Part shown: piece by piece, positions 8,049 through 19,026 of the stretch
Layout of the letters: the number at the start of each line of letters is the position of its first letter
Numbering within the stretch: the stretch's first letter is position 1
Source: Lachnospiraceae bacterium
Lineage (GTDB): Bacteria; Bacillota; Clostridia; Lachnospirales; Lachnospiraceae
Direction of reading: 5' to 3'
Assembly (NCBI GenBank): GCA_900771995.1
Contig: CAAGQC010000030.1
Coordinates: 14,650 to 78,649, forward strand
DNA length: 64,000 nt
Program-made: the position numbers and the translations under genes
Notes under the pieces: generated by a model
What the model was told of the DNA's origin: nothing
What the model saw: only the letters and a program-made list of their open reading frames with translations
Databases searched by the model: none

Positions 8049-9867
8049 CTTCTCCCCGTTCGATCCGGGCCGCCAGATCTTCCAGATACATCCAGCGTTC
8101 CATTTTCTCTTCCAGCTGCTGTTCCGCAGCTTCTTTTTCTTTGGTCAGTTCATTCAGCTTTACGAAATCACTGGCATATTTTGAAAAATCTGCTTCCAGC
8201 GCTGCTATTTTTTCCTCTAACGCCGCCATTTCCCCCTCAATGGATTCATAATCTTTCTGTTCCTGATAGGTGAATTTTAATTTGCGTTTCTGTCCGCTCT
8301 TCCAGTTTTTAGCAGTGTTTTCCTCTTCTGAGTTCTTCGCCTGTGACGTTGCTGCTCCTGTGCTCTCGACAGCTCCTTCCGCTGCTTTCCGGTTGGCATA
8401 ATCCGTGTAGCCGCCTTCGTACTGCACCATGCGGGTATCCTCCAGGGCGAAGATCCTGCGGACCACACGATCCAGAAAATACCGGTCATGGGACACGACG
8501 ATGACGATGCCTGGGAACGTGTCCAGATAATCCTCCAGTACCTGCAGGGTGGCAATATCCAGATCGTTGGTAGGCTCATCGAGAATCAGGACATTGGGTG
8601 CCCCCATCAGTACCTTGCATAATTGCAGTCTGCGCCGCTCTCCGCCGGACAGTTTTCCCAGCTGTCCGTACTGGTCTTCCCCGGAAAACAGGAACCGCTC
8701 CAGCATTCTCGCTGCCGTGATCTGTCCATCCTCCGTGGTGATATATTCTGCCACATCCCGGATATAATCAATGACTCTCTGCTCCGGATGCATCATGGTG
8801 TCGTCGATCTCCTGGACATAATATCCCAGCTTCACGGTCTGCCCGATCTCAATATGTCCGCTGTCCGGAGCCACTTCACCCAGGATCATTTTCATCAGCG
8901 TGGTCTTACCACTGCCGTTAGGGCCGATAAATCCCACCCGGTCGTCCTTGCCGAACAGATAGGTAAAATCACGGATCAACACTTTATCGCCATAGCTTTT
9001 GGATACATTCTCGATCTCTACTGTGGTACGGCCCAGTCTGGATGCTGCGGAAGTCAGTTCCACTTTGCCGTCCGTCACGGGTCCCTTCACATTTTTCAAT
9101 TCCTCAAAACGCTGCAATCTGGCCTTCTGCTTCGTAGAGCGGGCTCTGGCGCCCCGCTGTACCCAGGCAAGCTCATTGCGTAGGATATTCAGGCGCTTTT
9201 TCTCACTGGCCTGTGCCATCTCCTCCCGTTGCATTTTCAGTTCCAGATAGCCGGAATAGTTAGCATCATAAGAATAGATCTTCCCCTTGTCCAATTCCAG
9301 GATCCGGTCGGTAACGCTGTCCAGAAAATAACGATCATGCGTAACCATGATCATGGCGCCTTTGCGGCGGCGCAACTGATCCTCCAGCCAGTCAGACATG
9401 GAATTGTCCAGATGGTTGGTAGGCTCGTCCAATAATAAGATCTCTGCGGGAGACAAAAGCACTGATACCAGTGCCAGACGCTTGCGCTGTCCGCCGGACA
9501 GTTGCCCGCAGGGCTGGTCAAATTCCGTAACCCCCAGCTTCGTCAGCATGCTTTTGGCATCCGCCTCGATGGTTCCGGCGTTTTCCTCCACACGATTGCC
9601 ACGCAGCACTGCCTCCAGCACCGTCTCCTCCGGAGCAAACTCCGGATTCTGGGGCAGATAACGCACCAGGCAGTGATTTGCCTTGATCACGGTACCGTCA
9701 TCGGCCTCCTCCAGCCCGGCAATCATTTTTAACAAAGTTGATTTTCCGGTTCCGTTAATACCAATGATTCCGGCCTTTTCCCCTTCCTGCAGGAAAAAGG
9801 AGGCTCCGTCAAAAATCTTGCGTACTCCATAACTTTTGGTAATATTATCAACAGTCAATATATTCAT
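8041..9867 (-). CDS. ABC-F family ATPase (Uup-like, C-terminal coiled coil)
   Basis: 608 residues with two ABC cassettes and no membrane domain. Cassette 1 has GINGTGKST, LSGGQRKR and LLLDEPTNHLD; cassette 2 has GPNGSGKTT, LSGGERRR and LILDEPTNDLD. The linker is the ABC-F type (LNILRNELAWVQRGARARS) and the last 80 or so residues are a charged coiled coil, as in Uup and related translation factors. Members act on ribosomes or in replication-linked DNA metabolism; which applies here is open. AGAGGT precedes the ATG by 7 nt. No resistance-type long linker is evident. Confidence 0.92.
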   Translation of the reverse strand: MNILTVDNITKSYGVRKIFDGASFFLQEGEKAGIIGINGTGKSTLLKMIAGLEEADDGTVIKANHCLVRYLPQNPEFAPEETVLEAVLRGNRVEENAGTIEADAKSMLTKLGVTEFDQPCGQLSGGQRKRLALVSVLLSPAEILLLDEPTNHLDNSMSDWLEDQLRRRKGAMIMVTHDRYFLDSVTDRILELDKGKIYSYDANYSGYLELKMQREEMAQASEKKRLNILRNELAWVQRGARARSTKQKARLQRFEELKNVKGPVTDGKVELTSAASRLGRTTVEIENVSKSYGDKVLIRDFTYLFGKDDRVGFIGPNGSGKTTLMKMILGEVAPDSGHIEIGQTVKLGYYVQEIDDTMMHPEQRVIDYIRDVAEYITTEDGQITAARMLERFLFSGEDQYGQLGKLSGGERRRLQLCKVLMGAPNVLILDEPTNDLDIATLQVLEDYLDTFPGIVIVVSHDRYFLDRVVRRIFALEDTRMVQYEGGYTDYANRKAAEGAVESTGAATSQAKNSEEENTAKNWKSGQKRKLKFTYQEQKDYESIEGEMAALEEKIAALEADFSKYASDFVKLNELTKEKEAAEQQLEEKMERWMYLEDLAARIERGEEN

Positions 9868-10004
9868 CTGTACTACCTCTTTTTAGAATTTACGCATAGC
9901 TTATACGAACTTTTTTCTCAAAGAATCGTATCATTTTTTCATGTGCTATGCTTTCCAAATGTAGTATACTATAAATAATCTATTTTAGGAAAGAAGGTTT
10001 TCGC

Positions 10005-11993
10005 ATGAACTTAAAAGATGCTGCTGCGAATCTGAATCAGGCACACCCGGAGGATACCCTGCATCCCCTCTATACTCCCTGGGGGGAATCACTGGTGCGA
10101 TCCGGTTCCTATGATGATATCCTGTCGGAATATCCCCGTCCGCAAATGAAACGAACGGATTACCATATGCTGAACGGTCTCTGGGAATATGCTTTTGTGC
10201 CCGCAGATGGGAGCAGTTCTTCGGAGGATCCTGCGTATTTTACCGCTCAGGGTTCCATCCGGGTGCCTTTTTCTCCGGAAGCCCTGCTTTCCGGAGTTCA
10301 CAGACGTCTGGAGCCCACGGAGTACCTGTGGTACCACCGGGAACTCTCTTTTACCACGGAAGAGCTTTCCCAAAAAGAGGAAAATATGCGCTGCATTCTG
10401 CATTTTGACGCGGTAGATCAGGAGGCAGCCGTTTTCCTCGGCACAAAGCAGCTTGGCACTCACAGCGGGGGCTACCTTCCTTTTTCCTTAGACATCACAG
10501 AATATGTAAACGCAGATCCGGTATCTCTCTATGTAAAAGTCCGGGATCTGACCGACACCGGTTACGCCACTAGGGGAAAGCAGACCCTGAACCGCGGTGG
10601 CATGTTCTACACCGCCCAGAGCGGCATCTGGCAGAGTGTCTGGTACGAATGGGTTCCGGAAAACTATGTGATCAATTATAAGATCACCCCGGAGTACAAC
10701 AAGGCTTCCGTAACCTTCGTCCTGTGTTCTCCGAAGCCGTTCAACCATCTGGAATTCCGGGTAAGTGCCCCCTCCTGCGACGGAACCCTCGCGCAAGGAA
10801 ATACCGGTTCACTCATGCGGATGCGTGTACGTAAAATTTCTGAGCAACAGGATTCCTTTGGGCTCACGCATACCACGGTAGTTCTTTCTTTTCCCGCCAG
10901 TATCACCTATTCTGCTGTGGCTCCCGCGGATGTACCGGAGCCTGTGAATTTCAAGTCCTGGAGTCCGGAACACCCCTGGCTGTATCTTTTTACCCTGAAC
11001 GCCGATGAGGATACCGTGGATGGCTATTTTGCCATGCGATGTTTCTCCGTTGAAAAGGATTCCAAGGGAATTTTGCGTTTTTGTCTGAATCACAAGCCCT
11101 ATTTTCTCCACGGGATCCTGGATCAGGGCTACTGGTCCGATGGGCTGATGACTGCTCCCTGCGATGAGGCCTTTGTCTATGATATCAGCCTCGCAAAAGG
11201 ACTGGGTTTCAATATGCTCCGGAAACATATTAAGATCGAGTCTCTGCGCTGGTATTATCACTGCGATCGTCTGGGAATGATCGTATGGCAGGATATGGTC
11301 AGCGGCGGCTCTACCTATCATATGCCCTGGGTATGCTATATGCCCACCCTGTTCCCCCACATGTCCGCCCACACGAAGGACAATCATTACGAACTGTTCT
11401 CCCGTGGTTCGGAAGAAGGCCGAAAAAGCTGGGAGCAGGAATGTCTAGACACCATAGATCACCTGTACAACGTCCCTTCCATCGCCGTATGGGTGCCCTT
11501 CAACGAAGGCTGGGGACAGTTCGATGCTGCCCGTATTGCGAAAATGGTGGCAAAAAAAGACCCCACCCGTCCGGTAGACCATGCCAGCGGCTGGTTCGAC
11601 CAGAAAGGCGGGGATTTCCGCAGTATTCATAACTACTTCCGTCCGTTACAGGTAAAATTGGATGGAAAAAGGGCTTTCGTTATCTCGGAATATGGTGGCT
11701 ACGCCTGCCACATTGAGGGGCATTCCAGCGTGGACCGGGTCTACGGATATCAGAAATATGACACCCCGGAGGAGATGGCTGCCGCCCTAAAGCAGTTATT
11801 TTCCAGACAATTATTTCCTTTGACCTCAAAAGGCTTGAGCGGTGCGGTATACACGCAGCTCTCCGATGTGGAAGAAGAAGTCAATGGTCTGGTGACTTAC
11901 GATCGTCGTGTTGTCAAACTGCCTGTGGGGCATCCGTTTGCGGCGCCATCCTCTTTTGCAGCACCTTACTCACATGGAAATAAGCCGGAATAA
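10005..11993 (+). CDS. Glycoside hydrolase family 2 (beta-galactosidase/beta-glucuronidase-like)
   Basis: 662 residues, cytoplasmic (no signal peptide). The N-terminal sugar-binding domain (LNGLWEYAFVPADG, then VPFSPEALLSG), an Ig-like middle, and a TIM barrel follow GH2 order. Catalytic candidates are E501 in PFNEGWGQ (acid/base) and E562 in VISEYGGY (nucleophile). AGAAGG lies 7 nt before the ATG and a TATACT box at 9965-9970. The substrate cannot be fixed from sequence; a beta-galactoside or related plant oligosaccharide is plausible. Its 3' end overlaps the convergent MATE gene by 80 nt, with no terminator between. Confidence 0.9.
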   Translation: MNLKDAAANLNQAHPEDTLHPLYTPWGESLVRSGSYDDILSEYPRPQMKRTDYHMLNGLWEYAFVPADGSSSSEDPAYFTAQGSIRVPFSPEALLSGVHRRLEPTEYLWYHRELSFTTEELSQKEENMRCILHFDAVDQEAAVFLGTKQLGTHSGGYLPFSLDITEYVNADPVSLYVKVRDLTDTGYATRGKQTLNRGGMFYTAQSGIWQSVWYEWVPENYVINYKITPEYNKASVTFVLCSPKPFNHLEFRVSAPSCDGTLAQGNTGSLMRMRVRKISEQQDSFGLTHTTVVLSFPASITYSAVAPADVPEPVNFKSWSPEHPWLYLFTLNADEDTVDGYFAMRCFSVEKDSKGILRFCLNHKPYFLHGILDQGYWSDGLMTAPCDEAFVYDISLAKGLGFNMLRKHIKIESLRWYYHCDRLGMIVWQDMVSGGSTYHMPWVCYMPTLFPHMSAHTKDNHYELFSRGSEEGRKSWEQECLDTIDHLYNVPSIAVWVPFNEGWGQFDAARIAKMVAKKDPTRPVDHASGWFDQKGGDFRSIHNYFRPLQVKLDGKRAFVISEYGGYACHIEGHSSVDRVYGYQKYDTPEEMAAALKQLFSRQLFPLTSKGLSGAVYTQLSDVEEEVNGLVTYDRRVVKLPVGHPFAAPSSFAAPYSHGNKPE

Positions 11994-13278
11994 GGAATGC
12001 ATCCGCCATGATCCAGGCAATGGGGCTGCCCAGGCATACCCCGGTAAAGCCGATCACGGGCACCAATCCAAAACCTGCCAGGGATCTGGCGATCATTTCG
12101 AAGACACCTGCTAAAATGGCGAATTTCGGGAAACCCATACCCTGGATCAGGAAACGGACAATGTTCACCAGTGCAAGCGGAATGTAGAATGCCGTATTCC
12201 ATAACAGGAAAGCACGCACGTTGGCGATGATCTCTGCCTCGCCGCCGTCCACGAACAGCTGCGCCAGCGGACCGCCGAAAAATACAGCGATCAGAAATGC
12301 GATCACAGAATATCCTACCCCCAACAGTATACAGGATTTAAGGCCTTTGCCAAGACGATCCAGTTTGCCGGCTCCCACGTTCTGTCCGCCATAGGTTGCC
12401 ATGGTGGAACCCATGGCGTCAAAAGGACAGGCTAAGAAGTTACCGATCTTGCCGCCTGCGGTCATGGCCGCAACTGCCGCAGAACCTAAGGTGTTGGCTG
12501 CAGTCTGTAAGATTACGCTGCCAATGGCGGTAATGGAATACTGCAGTCCCATAGGAACTCCCATGCCGCACAGCACCATCATCATATGCCCGTCCACTTT
12601 CCATTCTTCCCTGCGGATCCGCAGGATCTCGAATTTTTTCACCATATAGACCAGACATGCCACACCGGAGACTCCCTGGGAGATCACCGTTGCCCAGGCT
12701 GCCCCCGCCACGCCCATGTGTAGGGATATGATAAAATACAGATCCAGCACAATGTTAATAATGGAAGATAATACCAGAAATACCACAGGAGTCTTGCTGT
12801 CGCCGGTGGCGCGGATCACACCTGCCACGATATTATACAGATACACAGTAGGAATACCAATGAAAATAATAAAAATATAATCATAAGCCCCATCAATAAT
12901 ATTCGAAGGGGTCTTCATCCATACCAGAATGTCCCGGCACAGAATTGCCGTTATCACCGTCATAACCACGGAAAAAGCCAGCCCCAGCCAGGCGCAGTTA
13001 GCCACGTATTTACGCATGCCCACATAATCTCCGGCACCGAATTTATGAGATACGGGGATGGCAAATCCGTTGCAGACACCCATGCAGAAACCGATGACCA
13101 GGAAGTTGATTGAGCCGGTAGAGCCTACTGCTGCCAGATCATCCACACCAAGAAACCGTCCTACGATCATGGTATCTACCAAATTATAGAACTGCTGGAA
13201 TAAAAATCCGAATAATAACGGCACAGCAAAGCTGATGATAAGTTTCATGGGGCTGCCTTTTGTCAGATCCTTTGTCAT
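11914..13278 (-). CDS. MATE family efflux transporter
   Basis: 454 residues from ATG 13278, which has AGAGGA 7 nt upstream; the frame extends to 13320 without a better start. Twelve hydrophobic segments in two repeated halves, with the MATE opening MTKDLTKGSPMKLIISFAVP and PLLFGFLFQQFYNLVDT. The family exports drugs or metabolites by Na+ or H+ exchange. The substrate is unknown. It overlaps the end of the convergent GH2 gene. A second MATE gene lies at 37.6-38.9 kb. Confidence 0.93.
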   Translation of the reverse strand: MTKDLTKGSPMKLIISFAVPLLFGFLFQQFYNLVDTMIVGRFLGVDDLAAVGSTGSINFLVIGFCMGVCNGFAIPVSHKFGAGDYVGMRKYVANCAWLGLAFSVVMTVITAILCRDILVWMKTPSNIIDGAYDYIFIIFIGIPTVYLYNIVAGVIRATGDSKTPVVFLVLSSIINIVLDLYFIISLHMGVAGAAWATVISQGVSGVACLVYMVKKFEILRIRREEWKVDGHMMMVLCGMGVPMGLQYSITAIGSVILQTAANTLGSAAVAAMTAGGKIGNFLACPFDAMGSTMATYGGQNVGAGKLDRLGKGLKSCILLGVGYSVIAFLIAVFFGGPLAQLFVDGGEAEIIANVRAFLLWNTAFYIPLALVNIVRFLIQGMGFPKFAILAGVFEMIARSLAGFGLVPVIGFTGVCLGSPIAWIMADAFLIPAYFHVSKVLQKRMAPQTDAPQAV

Positions 13279-13422
13279 GATAATATCCTCTCTGAATTTT
13301 GTAGCTACGGTATTTATCAAGGTTTTCCGGTTGCTTCCATAGCTCTTTATTTCTATCGTTGAGAGTATATACGCAGCGTTTCAAAATTGCAATATGTTTT
13401 TTGCAGATTTTATCATTTTTTG

Positions 13423-14241
13423 CTATACTGTTTTTGTTACCATCGACAGTGCCAATTCTAAGTCTTCTATCTTTGCCAGGCGTTCCGGCCATTCCATCAG
13501 ATTGCGTTTTTTCCCAATATAATATTTAAAATAAAACGTATTGTCACGCCCGTCCTCGTTCCATTCACAGCCATGTGGATCTCTTAACAGGTATTCTGTC
13601 CCCCCGGTTTTTGCGATCAGTTTTCCCTCTTTTCTTTTCAGGGAATATACTTTTTCCACAACATACATATAAAAAAAGGGGACTTCCACCATATCCGCTT
13701 CTTTTTCTCTTGCCAAAATCGTATCGAAGCGCCTCAACTGTCTGCCATATCCCGTTCTTTTATAAATAACGGCAACATTTCCGTTTTGCAACACCACTGT
13801 CCTTCGCCGGCAGGTCTGTGCCACTTTTTTATTCTTATTGTCATTGTCCGTCTCCATCATTGCTGCGATAATTGCCAGGATTGCCGCCAGTGCAAACATG
13901 CCGACCGCAGTTAAAACATAAACCTCTCCTGCGTGTTTTAATGACATAGAATCCCCCTGCTTTTTGGCAACAAGCAAAATACCGACAGACGCTGTCATCA
14001 GCAAAAACGACAACAATAAAAACAGTTTGATTGCTCTGATGAGATTGCAGTAAATCCGGTTCGTCTTCAGATTTTCCCTATGGGTGCTCTGCATTATAAT
14101 CATTTCATCTTCATTTTCAATCCTGTCTTTTACCTGGCTTAAAATGTTATTGTAATCCTCCATCGGTGTGTGCTTTGAAATGAAATGTCTCACAGCTATT
14201 TTCTCCTTGTGCTCCGGTCTATTGCAGTATTCAATGCCCAT
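13423..14241 (-). CDS. Hypothetical membrane protein, two helices
   Basis: 272 residues. A polar N-terminal part (about 1-65), two membrane helices (AIKLFLLLSFLLMTASVGILL; VLTAVGMFALAAILAIIAAMM), then a C-terminal soluble domain with PH-like strands (VEVPFFYMYVVEKVYSLKRKEG). The ribosome site before 14241 is weak, so a start further in (MEDYNN or MIIMQS) is possible. I do not recognise a family. The layout resembles membrane-anchored PH-like proteins, offered only as a description. Confidence 0.6.
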   Translation of the reverse strand: MGIEYCNRPEHKEKIAVRHFISKHTPMEDYNNILSQVKDRIENEDEMIIMQSTHRENLKTNRIYCNLIRAIKLFLLLSFLLMTASVGILLVAKKQGDSMSLKHAGEVYVLTAVGMFALAAILAIIAAMMETDNDNKNKKVAQTCRRRTVVLQNGNVAVIYKRTGYGRQLRRFDTILAREKEADMVEVPFFYMYVVEKVYSLKRKEGKLIAKTGGTEYLLRDPHGCEWNEDGRDNTFYFKYYIGKKRNLMEWPERLAKIEDLELALSMVTKTV

Positions 14242-14418
14242 AGTGCTACCAGCATGTAGAAACAGATTTTTATTTTATCTGCTGCCTTACTTCGTTACTA
14301 TCAAGTAGTCGTAAACCCTGTGTAAGAATCGTGTAAAAATCCATATTTACTTATCTTTTACATTTATTGGATGACGCAATTTACCCGCGTCGTTTAGAAT
14401 TAAAAAAAGGAGTTTTGT

Positions 14419-14934
14419 ATGAATATTTATTTTTACGCAATTATCATTGCAGTATTTCTCTATTTTGTAATTAAAATCGGGGGAGAAAAATGGCGCAGCT
14501 TTCTCATTTTTGCCTCTATCTTCTGGTTCATCGGGCTGACAATGGTGATCGGCGGTTGCAGGAAATGGGTGGATTATAAAGAGATACAGCAGACCTATTC
14601 GCAAACCACTGCACAGATTACCGATGTCCGGGAATATGAAGTGCTGGATAATGATGGCAACCTCTGTGATGAACGGGATGTGTCTCTGTCTTATGTTGTG
14701 AATGGGCAGACATATGAAACCATCATTAAAAAAGCAAATATTTACCATTCCGTGGGGTATGAAATCGACATCTATTATTCCCCGGAAAATCCGGAAGTCA
14801 TTGTGTCCCCGGATCATGTGGAAAGCAAGCTCTCCTTTATCATACCGACAGGGGTGATCCTGTGTATCATTCCTTTTTTGCTGGAGCTTGCAGGTCGGAT
14901 TCTGTTGAAAAGGCAAAAGCATTCCGAAACATAA
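14419..14934 (+). CDS. DUF3592-type small membrane protein
   Basis: 171 residues. Two N-terminal helices (AIIIAVFLYFVIKIG; FASIFWFIGLTMVIGG), an extracytoplasmic beta-rich domain (TTAQITDVREYEV, then VNGQTYETIIKKANIYHSVG, YYSPENPEVIVSPD) and a C-terminal helix. That strand pattern and the YxPENP signature are typical of DUF3592. Function unknown in the family. AAGGAG lies 6 nt before the ATG. It is monocistronic, ending at a strong bidirectional terminator. Confidence 0.75.
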   Translation: MNIYFYAIIIAVFLYFVIKIGGEKWRSFLIFASIFWFIGLTMVIGGCRKWVDYKEIQQTYSQTTAQITDVREYEVLDNDGNLCDERDVSLSYVVNGQTYETIIKKANIYHSVGYEIDIYYSPENPEVIVSPDHVESKLSFIIPTGVILCIIPFLLELAGRILLKRQKHSET

Positions 14935-14936
14935 AA

Positions 14937-14971
14937 AAGCCTCCGCCGGACAAGTCGACAGAGGCTTTTAT
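14937..14971. terminator. Bidirectional terminator between DUF3592 gene and pentose operon
   Basis: GCCTC (14939-14943) pairs with GAGGC (14961-14965). A-run and T-run flank it on both sides, so it can end the plus-strand DUF3592 transcript and the minus-strand isomerase operon. Confidence 0.75.
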
Positions 14972-15020
14972 TATGTGTGTTCCTGTGTATTTTCTTATGT
15001 AATTCTTATGTAATGGCTTC

Positions 15021-16505
<1,485 letters not shown>

Positions 16506-16575
16506 GTTATAATCCTCCTGTGATTCCTTTTTGGTTCTTTTCTCTTTTTCTATCTCCTTGTCGTCTGTCTTTAGA

Positions 16576-17211
16576 TCAGACGTTCAGATTCTCTCCAACA
16601 AGTCCGATAAAGCTTCCCTCGGGAAGTCCGCCCTCGGCATGGCCGATGAGCCATTTGTTCGTAGCGGCAAGCAGTGCATCCTCATTGGGTGCCTTACCCT
16701 GCTCCACCTTCTGATGTGCTCCTTCTAACGGATAATTGGTTCCCTGGGGCAATACGATTGCCACCTGAAAGCCCTGTCCGTCCACACCGCAGGGTGCGTA
16801 ATGCAGAGAGGTAGCGAACACTTCCACACCGGTTCCGGCGGGTACCAGAAATGCTTCCATCTTAGAAGTATCGTATGTAAAATCCTCTGCCACATCCGCT
16901 AACTGTCCGAGGATCAGGATGGCATCCGTTGCCGCTACATTGATCTCGGAACTTCTGTGATATTCCACTGCATTAAGCTTTGAATTGTGACCGTTGCAAT
17001 AACCGATCTGTACGGGCATCTCACCGTATGTAATGGTCTCCAGTTCTTTTTTCACAGGCAGTGCTTCCAGTGCATTGATTCCGGGTTCATATACCACGCC
17101 CTCGGGAACCGGAGTCCTCTTCATCTCCTCCACCAGTTCCGTGAAATCCACATTGGTGATCACCCTGCCATATTTCCGAAATGCAGGATCTTTTACAGAT
17201 AAAATTTGCAT
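16576..17211 (-). CDS. DUF4867 family protein (cupin-like)
   Basis: 211 residues, soluble. Beta-rich with HNSKLNAVEYHRSSEINVA and GTGVEVFATSLHYAPC, where several His/Glu could bind metal as in cupins. This family is regularly found beside sugar isomerases and kinases in Firmicutes. Position between xylulokinase and the isomerase (gaps of 88 and 70 nt) suggests a mutarotase- or isomerase-helper role, which is inference. The reaction is unknown to me. Confidence 0.7.
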   Translation of the reverse strand: MQILSVKDPAFRKYGRVITNVDFTELVEEMKRTPVPEGVVYEPGINALEALPVKKELETITYGEMPVQIGYCNGHNSKLNAVEYHRSSEINVAATDAILILGQLADVAEDFTYDTSKMEAFLVPAGTGVEVFATSLHYAPCGVDGQGFQVAIVLPQGTNYPLEGAHQKVEQGKAPNEDALLAATNKWLIGHAEGGLPEGSFIGLVGENLNV

Positions 17212-17299
17212 TTTACTTTACCAGCCTTTCTCTATTATAGCTCAAACTTAAAATTACGAGGTTCATTTTATTATGCTGTTGTTTGATTTTTCTACGGTG

Positions 17300-18769
17300 T
17301 TATTTAATGATCTCAAATAACGGCTTGCATGCCGGATAGATCTGACGGAACTTCTGATAACGTTCTTCGTATTTTGCCACCAGTTCCGGATCCGGTTCCA
17401 CCGTTCCGGTGACTTTTACGAATTTCTCCGCGATCTCTTCCACGCTTGCGTACTCGCCGCAGGCTACCGCTGCCAGCATGGCACCGCCCATAGCCGGTCC
17501 TTCTTCGCTCTCGATCACATCCACTTTCAAATTCAGAATATTGGCGATCATCTTCTTCCACAGCGGGCTCTTGGCTCCACCGCCACAGATCTTGGTCCGC
17601 TCCAGATGGATTCCCAGAGATTTTGCCACTTCCAGAGAATCTCTCAGGGCAAATGCCACACCTTCCAGTACCGCCTGTGTCATATCCGCTCTGGTGGTAT
17701 CCATGGTCATGCCGATGAAAGTACCTCTGGCATTAGGGTCATTATGGGGAGAACGCTCACCCATAAGATACGGCAGGAAGTAAACATGATTCTCTCCCAG
17801 CTTCCCGATCTGCGCCTGTTCTGCGGCATAATCCTTCGTTCCGATAATCTCGTCCATCCACCATTTATTACAGGAAGCAGCGCTCAGCATGCAGCCCATG
17901 AGGTGGTAATGACCATCTGCATGTGCAAAAGAATGCAGCGCATTGTTCTGATCCACTCCGAAATGATTGGAGGAAATAAAGATCGTTCCGCTGGTACCCA
18001 GGGAAATATTGCACATATTATCTCCCACAGTTCCGGTACCTACCGCTGCTGCCGCATTGTCTCCGGCTCCTGCCGCTACCACTACGTTTGCGGGCAGCCC
18101 CAGTTTCTCTGCCACTTCCGGCAATACGCAGCCCACCTTTTCATAGCTTTCATAGCAGGTGGCCAGCTGGTCTTCGGTCACGCCGCAGATCTCACACATT
18201 TCCTTCGACCAGCAGCGGTTCTTCACATCGAACAGAAGCATACCGGAAGCATCCGATACATCCGTGCAGTGTACCCCGGTCAGGCGATAGGCTATATAAT
18301 CCTTCGGAAGCATGATCTTTTTGATCCTTGCGAAATTCTCCGGCTCGTTCTTTTTCACCCAGAGGATCTTCGGTGCGGTAAATCCGGTAAAGGAAATATT
18401 TGCGGTATACCCGGACAGCTTCTCCTTGCCAATCACGTTATTCAGATAATCGCACTCCTCCGTGGTTCTGCCATCGTTCCAAAGGATCGCCGGGCGGATC
18501 ACCTGATCTTTCTCATCCAGAATGACCAATCCGTGCATCTGTCCGCCGAAGCTGATGCCTGCCACCTGGCTCTTGTCCGCGTCCTTCAAAAGTTCCCGGA
18601 TGCCTTCCATGGTCTGTTCATACCAGTCCTCCGGCTTCTGCTCCGACCAGCCGGGATGTGGGAAATACAAGGGGTATTCCCGGGATACAATATTCCGGAT
18701 GTTCCCCTCACTGTCCATTAAAAGCAGTTTTACTGCCGAAGTGCCCAGATCGATTCCAATGTATAACAT
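17300..18769 (-). CDS. xylB: Xylulokinase
   Basis: 489 residues. FGGY carbohydrate kinase with phosphate loop (GIDLGTSAVKLLLMDSEG), sugar-site ISFGGQMHGLV and WNDGRTTEE, the ATP-binding SLGTSGTIF, and the C-terminal GGGAKSPLWKKMIANI. These match XylB more than gluconate or glycerol kinases. I chose ATG 18769: GGGAGGA lies 6 nt upstream. It is the first gene of the operon, behind a strong promoter with a palindromic operator. The reaction is D-xylulose plus ATP to D-xylulose 5-phosphate. Confidence 0.9.
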   Translation of the reverse strand: MLYIGIDLGTSAVKLLLMDSEGNIRNIVSREYPLYFPHPGWSEQKPEDWYEQTMEGIRELLKDADKSQVAGISFGGQMHGLVILDEKDQVIRPAILWNDGRTTEECDYLNNVIGKEKLSGYTANISFTGFTAPKILWVKKNEPENFARIKKIMLPKDYIAYRLTGVHCTDVSDASGMLLFDVKNRCWSKEMCEICGVTEDQLATCYESYEKVGCVLPEVAEKLGLPANVVVAAGAGDNAAAAVGTGTVGDNMCNISLGTSGTIFISSNHFGVDQNNALHSFAHADGHYHLMGCMLSAASCNKWWMDEIIGTKDYAAEQAQIGKLGENHVYFLPYLMGERSPHNDPNARGTFIGMTMDTTRADMTQAVLEGVAFALRDSLEVAKSLGIHLERTKICGGGAKSPLWKKMIANILNLKVDVIESEEGPAMGGAMLAAVACGEYASVEEIAEKFVKVTGTVEPDPELVAKYEERYQKFRQIYPACKPLFEIIK

Positions 18770-18818
18770 GAATCTTCCTCCCATAGTGTTTGCTCAACCC
18801 ATTTTGTTTGTCTCGTAT

Positions 18819-18830
18819 GTGCTCGTGCAC
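18819..18830. promoter_or_regulatory. Palindromic operator of the pentose operon
   Basis: GTGCTCGTGCAC is a 4-4-4 dyad placed about 12-23 nt downstream of the xylB -10 box, where a bound LacI-type repressor would block the polymerase. The divergent LacI-family gene at 19027 is the natural partner. Confidence 0.55.
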
Positions 18831-18841
18831 GCTACATTCAT

Positions 18842-18870
18842 ATCATAACTGTTGTGAGAAAGTTTTTCAA
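18842..18870 (-). promoter_or_regulatory. xylB operon promoter
   Basis: On the minus strand TTGAAA (18865-18870), 17-bp spacer, TATGAT (18842-18847). The dyad at 18819-18830 follows. Good consensus match. Confidence 0.65.
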
Positions 18871-19026
18871 GTAGAAGTTTTTATATTTTCAGTATTTTTC
18901 GCAAAAAAGTGAAGATGATTCCCCACCAGGTTCCATCCGTTTTGCGTGCTCGGACAAATCCCGCACTTTCGTTGACTTTCCGCCGGAAATATGATACCTT
19001 TATAACCAGATACAGGAGAAAACTAT

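Noticed and set aside
9894..9951. 7-bp inverted repeat GCATAGC/GCTATGC between the ABC-F and GH2 genes
   Set aside because: Short and widely spaced; could be chance in an AT-rich promoter region.
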